This document shows, piece after piece, positions 28,185 through 37,012 of a stretch of 64,000 nucleotides of DNA. Position 1 is the first letter of the stretch, and each line of letters opens with the position of its first letter. A program made the position numbers and the translations under genes. The stretch covers positions 136,355 to 200,354 of the forward strand of contig NZ_PYBV01000001.1 in the NCBI RefSeq assembly GCF_003205615.1. The letters are read 5' to 3'. This DNA comes from Micromonospora arborensis (GTDB lineage: Bacteria > Actinomycetota > Actinomycetes > Mycobacteriales > Micromonosporaceae). A model generated the notes under the pieces. That model worked only from the letters and a program-made list of their open reading frames with translations. It was not told the DNA's origin and searched no databases.

Positions 28185-28865
28185 ATGACTGCCCCCACCA
28201 CCACCGACAGCGACTACGACGAGGTCCAGGCCGCCCCGGACGACGAGGGCGGCCGGGCCCCGGCGCGACGCTACGGCGTGCTGGCGCTCGCCATCATGGT
28301 GGTGGTGGGCCTGCTCCTCGGTTACGCCGGCGGCCTGCTCACCCCACGGCTCACCCGACCCGGTGACGCGTCGGTCGAGGCGGGCTTCGCACGGGACATG
28401 ACGGCCCACCACGCCCAGGCGGTCGAGATGAGCCTGATCGCGTACCGGTCCGCGACGCTTCCCGAGGTGCGGCAGATCGCCGTCGACATCGCCACCGAGC
28501 AGCAGGGCGAGATCGGGGCCATGCAGACCTGGCTGCGCGAATGGGACCTGAGCCCGACCGGGTCACAGCCGCCGATGTCGTGGATGTCCGACGGTGCCAA
28601 GGTCAAGGATGGGCTGATGCCGGGGATGGCCACCCCGCAGCAGATGACCGCCCTGCGCGACGCTCAGGGCATCGAGGTCGACCGGCAGTTCCTGACCTTG
28701 ATGTACAACCACCACCTGGGCGGCATCCACATGATCGACGCGGCGCTCGACGAGACCGACAACGCCGAGGTGGTGCGGGTGGCACAGACCATGAAGAACA
28801 CCCAGCAGACCGAACTGAACAACCTCCAGCAGCTCCAGGCCCAGGCGGCCCAGGCCAAGGGCTGA
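28185..28865 (+). CDS. DUF305 protein (ferritin-like helical, putative metal-binding)
   Basis: A 226-residue membrane-anchored protein: cytoplasmic start, one helix (about 30-50), then a four-helix DUF305 domain. Conserved metal-ligand-like motifs are MTAHHAQAVEMS near 70 and MYNHHLGGIHM near 175, plus many Met residues. Related proteins include the cyanobacterial copper-binding CopM. It starts eight bases after the DUF3105 stop behind AAGGA and so is co-transcribed. The C-terminus is Gln/Ala-rich and likely coiled. Confidence 0.88.
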   Translation: MTAPTTTDSDYDEVQAAPDDEGGRAPARRYGVLALAIMVVVGLLLGYAGGLLTPRLTRPGDASVEAGFARDMTAHHAQAVEMSLIAYRSATLPEVRQIAVDIATEQQGEIGAMQTWLREWDLSPTGSQPPMSWMSDGAKVKDGLMPGMATPQQMTALRDAQGIEVDRQFLTLMYNHHLGGIHMIDAALDETDNAEVVRVAQTMKNTQQTELNNLQQLQAQAAQAKG

Positions 28866-28884
28866 TCAGCCGGACGGGCGAACC

Positions 28885-28924
28885 GGGCCCGCGTCACCGC
28901 CGCACACCGGCGTGACGCGGGCCC
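28885..28924 (+). terminator. Terminator of the DUF3105-DUF305 operon
   Basis: Perfect 13-bp stem (28885-28897, GGGCCCGCGTCAC, with 28912-28924), 20 bp after the stop codon, followed by a short T-run (TTT). Confidence 0.85.
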
Positions 28925-28938
28925 GCGTCATTTCCCAG

Positions 28939-29018
28939 CTTGATCCACTCCAGATCGCCGAGGTGGGGCCATCCCCACGACCGGATACCCCCACCTCGCC
29001 GAAGTGGAGTGGATCAAG
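28939..29018. repeat. Palindromic repeat unit, copy 1
   Basis: A near-perfect palindrome with outer arms CTTGATCCACTCCA (from 28939) and the complement ending at 29018; inner arms (CGAGGTGGGG and complement) also pair. From GATC to GATC it spans 74 bp (28942-29015). It sits after the DUF305 terminator and matches copy 2 closely. Confidence 0.8.
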
Positions 29019-29064
29019 GCCCGGACAGCCACCTGGCGCGTGATCGACTCCCGGCCGGCGCGGC

Positions 29065-29138
29065 GATCGACTCCACCTCGCCGACGTGGGGCCATCCGCG
29101 CGCCGTGATACCGCCACATCGGCGAAACGGAGTGGATC
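29065..29138. repeat. Palindromic repeat unit, copy 2
   Basis: A second 74-bp unit, GATC to GATC, in the same orientation as copy 1 and 123 bp from it start to start. Shared landmarks are GTGGGGCCATCC and GATACC in the centre and GGAGTGGATC at the right end. Differences are scattered base changes. Arms pair less perfectly than in copy 1. Confidence 0.75.
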
Positions 29139-29220
29139 ACGGGTGTTGAGCGCCCTTCCAGCGCAGGGCGCATGATCGACTCGGCCTCTACGCAGGCCTC
29201 TCGTGCGTTATTGTCCACTG

Positions 29221-30018
29221 ATGCCCGGTTGCGGGCGATTCGGGCGGTCGACCCGATTACGTTGCTTAGAGAGTTTTCTCCCCACATATCGTGACCAGTT
29301 GCGATTCGTGCTCGTTGCCCAAGACGTGGGGGTTGCACTCAGAGACGCACGGCGTTCGGTCACCAGCTGGTGCCGACGCCACACCATCGGCGGTGACGGG
29401 GCGGTGGCAGCCGTCCGTCGCGGACAGCGGCAGGGCGAGCCGGGAATGCTCAGCCGCGAACAGGAACTCGAACTGATCGACATACTGCGGGGCGTCCACC
29501 CCGACGAGTTCGGCCTGGACGAGGAGCTGTGGACACGGCAGAGCCTCACCACGCTCATTCAGCGCCGATTCGATCTTCCGTTGGACGCCGGCGCGGTCGG
29601 GGCGTACCTCCGGGCCTGGGGGTTGGGGCCGCGCGAGCCGCGCGAGCGGGCCTGCGGGCTCTGCGTCAGCGCGGTCGAGCGCTGGGTCCGCAGCGAGTAC
29701 CCGGCGATCACCCGGGCCGCCCAGGAGCACGTCGCGGAGGTCTACTGGATCGGCCGGGTCCGGCTGCGCGGCACCATGCCGGCAGCCGACGTGATCTCCG
29801 CGGTCTCGTCGCGCGGCCGGGTGCGCTTCATGATCACCACGCCGACGGTCGACCCACCACTCCCCCGCGACTTCGTGCTGCGACTCAGCGGCGAGGAGCA
29901 GCGCACCGTGCATCTCATCGTGGACGGCTCCTGGCCGCGCAACGAGTGGCCACGGCGGCTCCCCCGGCGGATCGTCCTGCACCCGCTGCCCAGCTGTGGT
30001 CGGGCGGTCGCGGCCTGA
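29221..30018 (+). CDS. IS630-transposase-derived winged-helix protein, likely non-transposing
   Basis: About 265 residues. The first part reads like the helix-turn-helix plus winged-helix N-terminus of IS630/Tc1 transposases: VALRDARRSVTSWCRRH, the Gly-rich hinge, then SLTTLIQRRFDL and AYLRAWGLGPREP. The next segment YPAITRAAQEHVAEVYWIGRVRLRG aligns in position with the transposase strand that ends in catalytic Asp-Glu, but the acidic pair is absent. The remainder retains VHLIVDGSWPRN but no clear DDE set. No terminal inverted repeats flank it. It could be a domesticated DNA-binding protein or a decaying element. The ATG at 29221 or an upstream GTG at 29203 could be the start; neither has a good ribosome-binding site. 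Confidence 0.7.
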   Translation: MPGCGRFGRSTRLRCLESFLPTYRDQLRFVLVAQDVGVALRDARRSVTSWCRRHTIGGDGAVAAVRRGQRQGEPGMLSREQELELIDILRGVHPDEFGLDEELWTRQSLTTLIQRRFDLPLDAGAVGAYLRAWGLGPREPRERACGLCVSAVERWVRSEYPAITRAAQEHVAEVYWIGRVRLRGTMPAADVISAVSSRGRVRFMITTPTVDPPLPRDFVLRLSGEEQRTVHLIVDGSWPRNEWPRRLPRRIVLHPLPSCGRAVAA

Positions 30019-30110
30019 GGACCGGGTGGGCCGGTCGTCGACACGATCGGCCCACCCGATACCGATTCGGCGTACGGGGGGCTGGTTTGCTAGTCTTCTC
30101 CAGTCGCTGA

Positions 30111-30182
30111 GCCCCCGTAGCTCAGGGGATAGAGCACCGCCCTCCGGAGGCGGGGGCGCAGGTTCGAATCCTGCCGGGGGCA
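30111..30182 (+). tRNA. tRNA-Arg (anticodon CCG)
   Basis: Folds as a full cloverleaf: acceptor GCCCCCG (30111-30117) pairs with CGGGGGC (30175-30181), discriminator A30182. The anticodon stem CCGCC/GGCGG encloses CTCCGGA with anticodon CCG at 30144-30146, reading CGG Arg codons. The T-arm GCAGG-TTCGAAT-CCTGC is perfect. CCA is not encoded. CGG is a common codon in this genome, so it is an important tRNA. Confidence 0.95.
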
Positions 30183-30193
30183 CTCACAACATG

Positions 30194-30237
30194 GAAACCG
30201 CCTCGGCGGCCGGCGTGCCGGCCACCGAGGCGGTTTC
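30194..30237 (+). terminator. Terminator after tRNA-Arg
   Basis: A perfect outer stem of 13 bp (GAAACCGCCTCGG, 30194-30206, with 30225-30237) plus an inner GCCGGC pairing forms a long hairpin 11 bp after the tRNA, followed by GTTGCT. It probably ends the tRNA transcript. Confidence 0.8.
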
Positions 30238-30272
30238 GTTGCTATGAGCCGCTTTGCGTGGTTCATTGCTGG

Positions 30273-30629
30273 TCACGGAACGGATCTTTGCATCAGCGCG
30301 CCGACGGCTCCCGCGTGCATGGTGACGCGGAGGGTTACCTGGTGTTTGGAGCGGTCGTAGCGGACGAGCCGCACCGCCCAGCCCGGCTACCGCCGTTCGA
30401 GGTCGATGACCAACTCGACGCCCTTTCGGTCTCCGCCTAGACGCGCGTGGACCTGCCACTGGCGATTGCCACCGCCGCGCACTCCTCCAGCTCGGCCAGC
30501 GCCGGCCGCTCGGACGGGTGCCCGATGTTGGCAACCAGGCTGCTCGCCTCTGCGAGCAGATCGCAAAGCTGGCGCACCAGGGCGGGCTGCTAGGCCCTCG
30601 GCAAGAACCGCCCGGTCGGGTTGTGGCAT
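30273..30629 (-). pseudogene. Decayed gene remnant(s) behind the tRNA
   Basis: On the minus strand a perfect AGGAGG (30643-30638) stands eight bases before ATG 30629, opening an 81-codon frame that stops at a TAG (30389-30387). Beyond that TAG the same frame continues with natural-looking coding sequence (PGWAVRLVRYDRSKHQVTLR...) to a TGA at 30275-30273. Between 30589 and 30437 the more protein-like reading lies in another frame (LCDLLAEASSLVANIGHPSE...). The pattern suggests a small gene, or two overlapping ones, broken by frameshifts and an in-frame stop. The family is not recognised. Confidence 0.55.
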
Positions 30630-30700
30630 CGCGGGAGCCTCCTGATGGCCGGCCTCGTGCGAGGCGGTGCCATCGGGCGTTGACGATCCGAACCGAATTC

Positions 30701-30728
30701 TATACCAGCGATATATAACGCTGATATG
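30701..30728. promoter_or_regulatory. Candidate TetR operator and leaderless promoter
   Basis: An imperfect inverted repeat, TATACCAGCG (30701-30710) and CGCTGATATG (30719-30728), 8 of 10 matching, with an AT-rich centre. TATGCT at 30725-30730 looks like a -10 box that would start transcription at about the GTG at 30737. The regulator gene therefore probably makes a leaderless mRNA and represses itself. Confidence 0.5.
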
Positions 30729-30736
30729 CTCTCCGT

Positions 30737-31384
30737 GTGAGTCCACGAACTGCCGACCCCACGGTGCGGACGATGCTGGTCGAAGCGGCTGCGCGAGTGT
30801 TGGCCGAGGAGGGTGCGGCCGCGCTGACCAGTCGCCGGCTCGCCGCCGAGATCGGTTCCTCCACGATGGTCGTCTTCAGCCGGTTCCAGAGCATGGCGGA
30901 GATCCACTGGGCGGTCCGGGAGGAAGGCTTCGCCCGGCTCAACGCACGGCTCGACGCGCTGACGGCCTCGGACGACCCGGTCGCCGACCTCGTCGCGGCC
31001 GGCGCGGTGTTCTTCAACAGCGGCCTGGCGAACCCCCACTTGTACAAGGCGATGTTCATCGACCGCCCGCCCGAGGACGACAACCTTGGCACCGAGACGT
31101 TCGAGCGGCTGGTCGCGCTCATCCAGCGGTGCGTGGCCGCCGGCCGTTTCTCTGCCGCGCAGGAGTCTCTGGTGCCGGTCTGGGCGGCCCAGTTGTGGAG
31201 CATGCGACACGGGCTGGTGACCATGACGGTGGCCGAGCTGCTGCCGAGTGAACAGGCGCGGTTCGTCCTCGACGACATGGCCTACCGGCTGCTGGTCGGC
31301 TACGGCGACGACCCGGGTCGAGCCAAGCTGTCGATCGAACAGGGGAGCCGCGCGGCGGCCGATGCAGAGGAGGCCATGTCATGA
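30737..31384 (+). CDS. TetR-family transcriptional regulator
   Basis: A 215-residue one-domain repressor plus ligand-binding region. The N-terminal helix-turn-helix reads VLAEEGAAALTSRRLAAEIGSSTMVVFSRF, normal for TetR. The C-terminal helices (from about 60) would bind an unknown ligand and dimerise. The GTG start at 30737 has no ribosome-binding site but has a -10-like TATGCT seven bases upstream, which fits leaderless translation. It overlaps the DUF3159 gene by four bases (ATGA), so the two are an operon and the membrane protein is a likely regulated effector. Confidence 0.88.
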   Translation: MSPRTADPTVRTMLVEAAARVLAEEGAAALTSRRLAAEIGSSTMVVFSRFQSMAEIHWAVREEGFARLNARLDALTASDDPVADLVAAGAVFFNSGLANPHLYKAMFIDRPPEDDNLGTETFERLVALIQRCVAAGRFSAAQESLVPVWAAQLWSMRHGLVTMTVAELLPSEQARFVLDDMAYRLLVGYGDDPGRAKLSIEQGSRAAADAEEAMS

Positions 31385-32055
31385 CCGGAGAGCATGTGCG
31401 GCCGGACAGCGCGGAGAGCGATCGCCCCGCCGCGACCGCGTCGCCGACCACGATGACGACGTTGTGGGAGCGCACCGGTGGCCTGACCGGGCTGATCCAG
31501 TCGTCCCTGCCGCCGACGGTGTTGGTGATCTCCAACTCGCTGTGGGGCGTCTACCCCGCGATCGCCGCCGCCGCCGCCACCGGCGCGCTCATCACGGTGC
31601 TGCGGGTGGTGCGGCGACAGCCCTTGCGTCCGGCGTTCGGCGGCTTCGTCGGCGTGGCGGTGGCCGGCACCCTCGCCGCGCGCAGCGGTGAGGCGCGCGA
31701 CTTCTTCCTGGCCGACATCTGGTGGTATTGCGTGGCGACCATGATCCTGACCCTCTCGATCCTGGTCCGCCGGCCGCTTGTCGGCGTGATCTGGAGCGCC
31801 ATGAAGGGCGCCGGCCTGTGGTGGCGCCACGACCGTCCGTCGCTGCGGCGGTACGACATCGCCACCGCCGTGCTCGCGGCCATATTCGCGGCCCGGTTCG
31901 TCGTGCTGCAAGGGCTGTACGAGCAGAACGAGGTCGGTTGGCTGACGTTCTCGAAGATCGCGATGAACTATCCACTGTGGGCGCTCGCGCTGCTCGTCAT
32001 CGTGTGGGCCGTGCGTCGCGCGGACCACCGCCTCGGCTACTGCCGGGACCGCTGA
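31381..32055 (+). CDS. DUF3159 membrane protein
   Basis: A 224-residue integral membrane protein with about five to six helices; the first ~45 residues are polar. Conserved-looking features are GLIQSSLPPTVLVISNSL, RPAFGGFVGV and RPLVGVIWSAMKG. The family is common in actinobacteria and of unknown function. Its ATG overlaps the TGA of the upstream TetR gene, indicating coupled translation and shared control. No signal peptide is evident. Confidence 0.82.
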   Translation: MTGEHVRPDSAESDRPAATASPTTMTTLWERTGGLTGLIQSSLPPTVLVISNSLWGVYPAIAAAAATGALITVLRVVRRQPLRPAFGGFVGVAVAGTLAARSGEARDFFLADIWWYCVATMILTLSILVRRPLVGVIWSAMKGAGLWWRHDRPSLRRYDIATAVLAAIFAARFVVLQGLYEQNEVGWLTFSKIAMNYPLWALALLVIVWAVRRADHRLGYCRDR

Positions 32056-32206
32056 CCTCCACGCACTCCCGCCCGACGCCCACTCGCAGGAGAAAACTGA
32101 TAAACGATGGCGCACCAAGTGCCACGTCATCTCCGCGGAATGTGGGCCAGTCGTCGCCGTCGAGCACAACCCCGCCTGACCACCCCGCGAGGGCCTGCGC
32201 CCACAC

Positions 32207-32692
32207 ATGATCAAGAATGTCGCCATGCTGTTTCTCGTGCTGCTCCTCGCCGCGCTCGCCGGAGCCGTCACCGCGACGGTCCTCACCGTCCGGGGCATCA
32301 AATCGGCGTTCCGGAGAGGCGAACGCGACCGGCGGGGTTGGCTGCGGACGGTGGCGCTCCTCGCCGGTGCCGGCACCGTGGCCATGTACGCCTGGGGGCT
32401 GCTCCACCTCGGTTACGCGGTAATGCGGGCGGAGGACGGCGGCGCCGGCTCCTTCCCGATCGAACCCTGCCGGGAGGCCGGGCCACAGCGGGCGAGCCAC
32501 GTCAACGGGTACGAGGTCAGCTTCCTGCCGATCCGCTTCGAGTGCCGCCTCAGCGGCGGCGGCACGTATGTGACCTCGTCGGTGCCCGGGTACGTCAACC
32601 CGAGCACGATCGTCCTCGGGCTGCTCACCGCCACGTGTGGGGTCCTCGCCGCCAGGACGGCACAGCGCGAGCCGTCGCCGCCGGTCGCGTAG
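32207..32692 (+). CDS. Hypothetical membrane protein
   Basis: Not recognised. The 161-residue product has an N-terminal helix (about 5-27), a basic loop, a second helix (about 47-70), an extracytoplasmic loop with Cys residues (EPCREAG, RFECRLSGGG) that could form a disulfide, and a third helix near 135-150. It lies 150 bp after DUF3159 on the same strand and may be in the same transcript. No clear ribosome-binding site precedes the ATG. Confidence 0.65.
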   Translation: MIKNVAMLFLVLLLAALAGAVTATVLTVRGIKSAFRRGERDRRGWLRTVALLAGAGTVAMYAWGLLHLGYAVMRAEDGGAGSFPIEPCREAGPQRASHVNGYEVSFLPIRFECRLSGGGTYVTSSVPGYVNPSTIVLGLLTATCGVLAARTAQREPSPPVA

Positions 32693-32720
32693 ACGTTCGA
32701 CCGACGGCGACGGCTCGCGC

Positions 32721-32721
<1 letters not shown>
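32664..32721. terminator. Bidirectional hairpin overlapping both gene ends
   Basis: A perfect 17-bp inverted repeat (32664-32680 with 32705-32721) spans the junction of two convergent genes. The left arm encodes the last residues of the membrane protein and the right arm reaches the stop codon of the UvrA-like gene, so the terminator is built from coding sequence. Confidence 0.75.
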
Positions 32722-35102
<2,381 letters not shown>

Positions 35103-35129
35103 CGTGTCTCCATCTGTCGTGCCGGAATG

Positions 35130-35540
35130 TCAGCGCAGTTCCTGGATGCGGACCATATTGCCTGCGGGGTCCCGGAAGGCACAGTCGCGTACGCCGTACG
35201 GCTGCTCGGTCGGCTCCTGGACGACCTCGGCGTCGCTGGCCTCCAGCTTGGCGAAGGTGGCGTCGAGGTCGGGGGTGGCCAGGTTCACGCCGAAGTAGCT
35301 GCCCTTGGTGACCAGTTCGAGAATGGTCTGGCGCTCGTCGTCGGTGATGCCGGGGGTGGCGGCCGGCGGGTGCAGGACGATCGACGTCGTGGGCTGGCCG
35401 GCGGGCCCGACCGTGATCCAGCGCATCCCGCCGTAGCCGACATCGTTGCGCACCTCGAAACCGAGGGTGTCGCGGTAGAAGGCCAGGGAGGCGTCGGGGT
35501 CGGTGTGCGGAAGGAAACTCGAGTGAATGGTGATGTCCAT
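35130..35540 (-). CDS. VOC-superfamily protein (glyoxalase/bleomycin-resistance fold)
   Basis: A 136-residue protein with paired beta-alpha-beta-beta-beta modules: FLPHTDPDASLAFYRDTLGFEVRND at the start and FRDPAGNMVRIQEL at the end, typical of VOC domains that bind metal and small molecules. It may sequester or modify a drug. ATG 35540 gives the family-like MDITIHSSF start. A GTG at 35549 overlaps the TGA of the AraC gene (GTGA) and would add three residues; coupling favours it. It sits 27 bp before the UvrA-like gene in one operon. Confidence 0.85.
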   Translation of the reverse strand: MDITIHSSFLPHTDPDASLAFYRDTLGFEVRNDVGYGGMRWITVGPAGQPTTSIVLHPPAATPGITDDERQTILELVTKGSYFGVNLATPDLDATFAKLEASDAEVVQEPTEQPYGVRDCAFRDPAGNMVRIQELR

Positions 35541-35545
35541 GGCCG

Positions 35546-35995
35546 TCACGCTAGTTGCGACCTCGTGACCTGCGCTTCTCGATTCCTGATCGGTCTGGTC
35601 ACCTGCTTCGCCAGGCAGGATGGCATCCCCGCCGTCGCCTGCGCCGACTGGCGGCGGTAGACGCTGGGCGGCACGCCGACCAGCTCGGTGAAGCGGGTGC
35701 TGAAAGTGCCCAACGACGAACAGCCGACCGCGAAACAGACCTCGGTGACACTCAGGTCGCCACGACGCAACAGCGCCATCGCCCGCTCGATCCGCCGCGT
35801 CATGAGATAGCTGTACGGAGATTCGCCATAGGCGAGCCGGAACTCGCGGCTGAGGTGCCCGGACGACATGTGCGCGCCCCGGGCGAGCGCCTCGACGTCC
35901 AGCGGAGACGCGTACTCCCGGTCGATCCGGTCGCGGACCCGGCGCAGCCGCGCGAGGTCGCTGAGTCGCTGCGTCGCGTCGGGTTTGCTGGTCAC
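35546..35995 (-). CDS. AraC-family transcriptional regulator
   Basis: About 149 residues, little more than the double helix-turn-helix: LDVEALARGAHMSSGHLSREFRLAYGESPYSYLMTRRIERAM and the second motif SVTEVCFAVGCSSLGTFSTRFTELVGVPPSVYRR. There is no sizeable sensor domain, so it is of the SoxS/MarA-like short type. I favour the GTG at 35995; a TTG at 36025 overlapping the LigD stop would add ten residues. It leads the AraC-VOC-UvrA-like operon and probably activates it. Confidence 0.85.
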   Translation of the reverse strand: MTSKPDATQRLSDLARLRRVRDRIDREYASPLDVEALARGAHMSSGHLSREFRLAYGESPYSYLMTRRIERAMALLRRGDLSVTEVCFAVGCSSLGTFSTRFTELVGVPPSVYRRQSAQATAGMPSCLAKQVTRPIRNREAQVTRSQLA

Positions 35996-36021
35996 CTGGA
36001 AAATCGTGCCACAACCCCCCG

Positions 36022-36981
36022 TCAATCGGCCTGCCGCCGGGCGCGGGCCCGGCGCTTTCCCTCGTGCATGGCCTGCACCCGGGCCACCGGGATGGTCCGG
36101 CCCTCGGCCACCAGGTCAGCCGGGAGCGGCTGCGGCGCCGGCATCAGCGCGGCCCACGGATCACCGTCACCGAGCAGCGCCGGCGCGGTCCGGATGGTGA
36201 AGTCGGCGGGGGCCACCTCGGTCAGGTCGGCCCAGTCGACCGGGAAGGAGACCGGCGTCCCGGGGCGAAGTCGAGGGCTGTACGCCGCCGCCACGGTCGC
36301 CCCGCCGGCACGGGTCGCGTCCACGAAGACCCGGCCACCCCGGTCCTCCTTGATGTACGCCGTGGTGGCCAGCGCCGGGTCGAGCCGCTCGGCGCGGACG
36401 GCGAGCGCCCGGGTGGCGGCGGCCAACTCCTCCGCCGTGGGCTCGTCGGCCACCGGGACGAAGACGTGCACGCCCTTGGCGCCGCTGGTCTTGACCGCAC
36501 CGGCCAGACCGGCATCGGCGAGGGCCTGGCGGACCAGCAGGGCTGCGCCAACCGCCGCGCGGAAGCCGTCGCCCTCCGGCGGGTCCAGGTCGAGCACCAG
36601 GTGGGTTGGACGGTGCGGGTCCGCCGCGGTGGCCAGTGTCGGGTGGTACTCGACCGCCCGCTGGTTGGCGAACCAGAGCAGGGTGCGCCGGTCGTCGCAG
36701 AGCGCGTACGAGATCTCCCGCTGCGACGCCTCGGCCCAGACCGGCACCCGGCGGACCCAGTCCGGGGTGTAGCGGGGCAGGTTCTTCTGCATGAACGGCG
36801 GCTGGCCGGGGCGGACCCGGATCACCGACAGCGGCCGGCCCCGCAACTGCGGGAGGATCCGCGCACTGACCGCGTCGAGGTAGTCCACCAGGTCACGCTT
36901 GGTCGCGTCATCGCGGTCGGACAGCGGCTGGTCCAGGTTGGTCAGGGCCACGCCGTCCCGGGTCTCGTCAGCCTCGCTCAC
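36022..36981 (-). CDS. LigD-type primase/polymerase domain protein
   Basis: A stand-alone 319-residue archaeo-eukaryotic primase-type polymerase, the PolDom of LigD in bacterial non-homologous end joining. LVLDLDPPEG supplies the metal-binding DxD, with TSGAKGVHVFVPV and the catalytic region around SFPVDWADL following. No ligase or nuclease domain is attached, and neither ku nor a ligase gene is adjacent. It may fill ends in a split NHEJ system with partners elsewhere. The GTG at 36981 has GGGAGGG upstream. The very basic tail (GKRRARARRQAD) suits DNA binding. Confidence 0.9.
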   Translation of the reverse strand: MSEADETRDGVALTNLDQPLSDRDDATKRDLVDYLDAVSARILPQLRGRPLSVIRVRPGQPPFMQKNLPRYTPDWVRRVPVWAEASQREISYALCDDRRTLLWFANQRAVEYHPTLATAADPHRPTHLVLDLDPPEGDGFRAAVGAALLVRQALADAGLAGAVKTSGAKGVHVFVPVADEPTAEELAAATRALAVRAERLDPALATTAYIKEDRGGRVFVDATRAGGATVAAAYSPRLRPGTPVSFPVDWADLTEVAPADFTIRTAPALLGDGDPWAALMPAPQPLPADLVAEGRTIPVARVQAMHEGKRRARARRQAD

Positions 36982-37012
36982 CCGACCACCCTCCCGGCCT
37001 CGCTGCCGTCGG

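Larger units (their letters stand above)
28925..29202. other. Gene-free repeat region
   Basis: Apart from the two 74-bp palindromic units listed separately, this stretch holds further GATCGACTC fragments (about 29041, 29065 and 29174). The short frames open here on both strands are by-products of the repeats and lack ribosome-binding sites. Confidence 0.6.

Noticed and set aside
28928..29338. Open frames on both strands in the 28.9-29.3 kb gap
   Set aside because: They arise from the palindromic repeats (both strands give similar peptides) and lack ribosome-binding sites.
29203..30018. Active insertion sequence
   Set aside because: No terminal inverted repeats or TA target duplication could be seen and catalytic acids are missing.
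30111..30182. tRNA-Arg as an integration site of a genomic island
   Set aside because: I found no second copy of the tRNA 3' end in the window and no integrase gene, so an attachment site cannot be supported.
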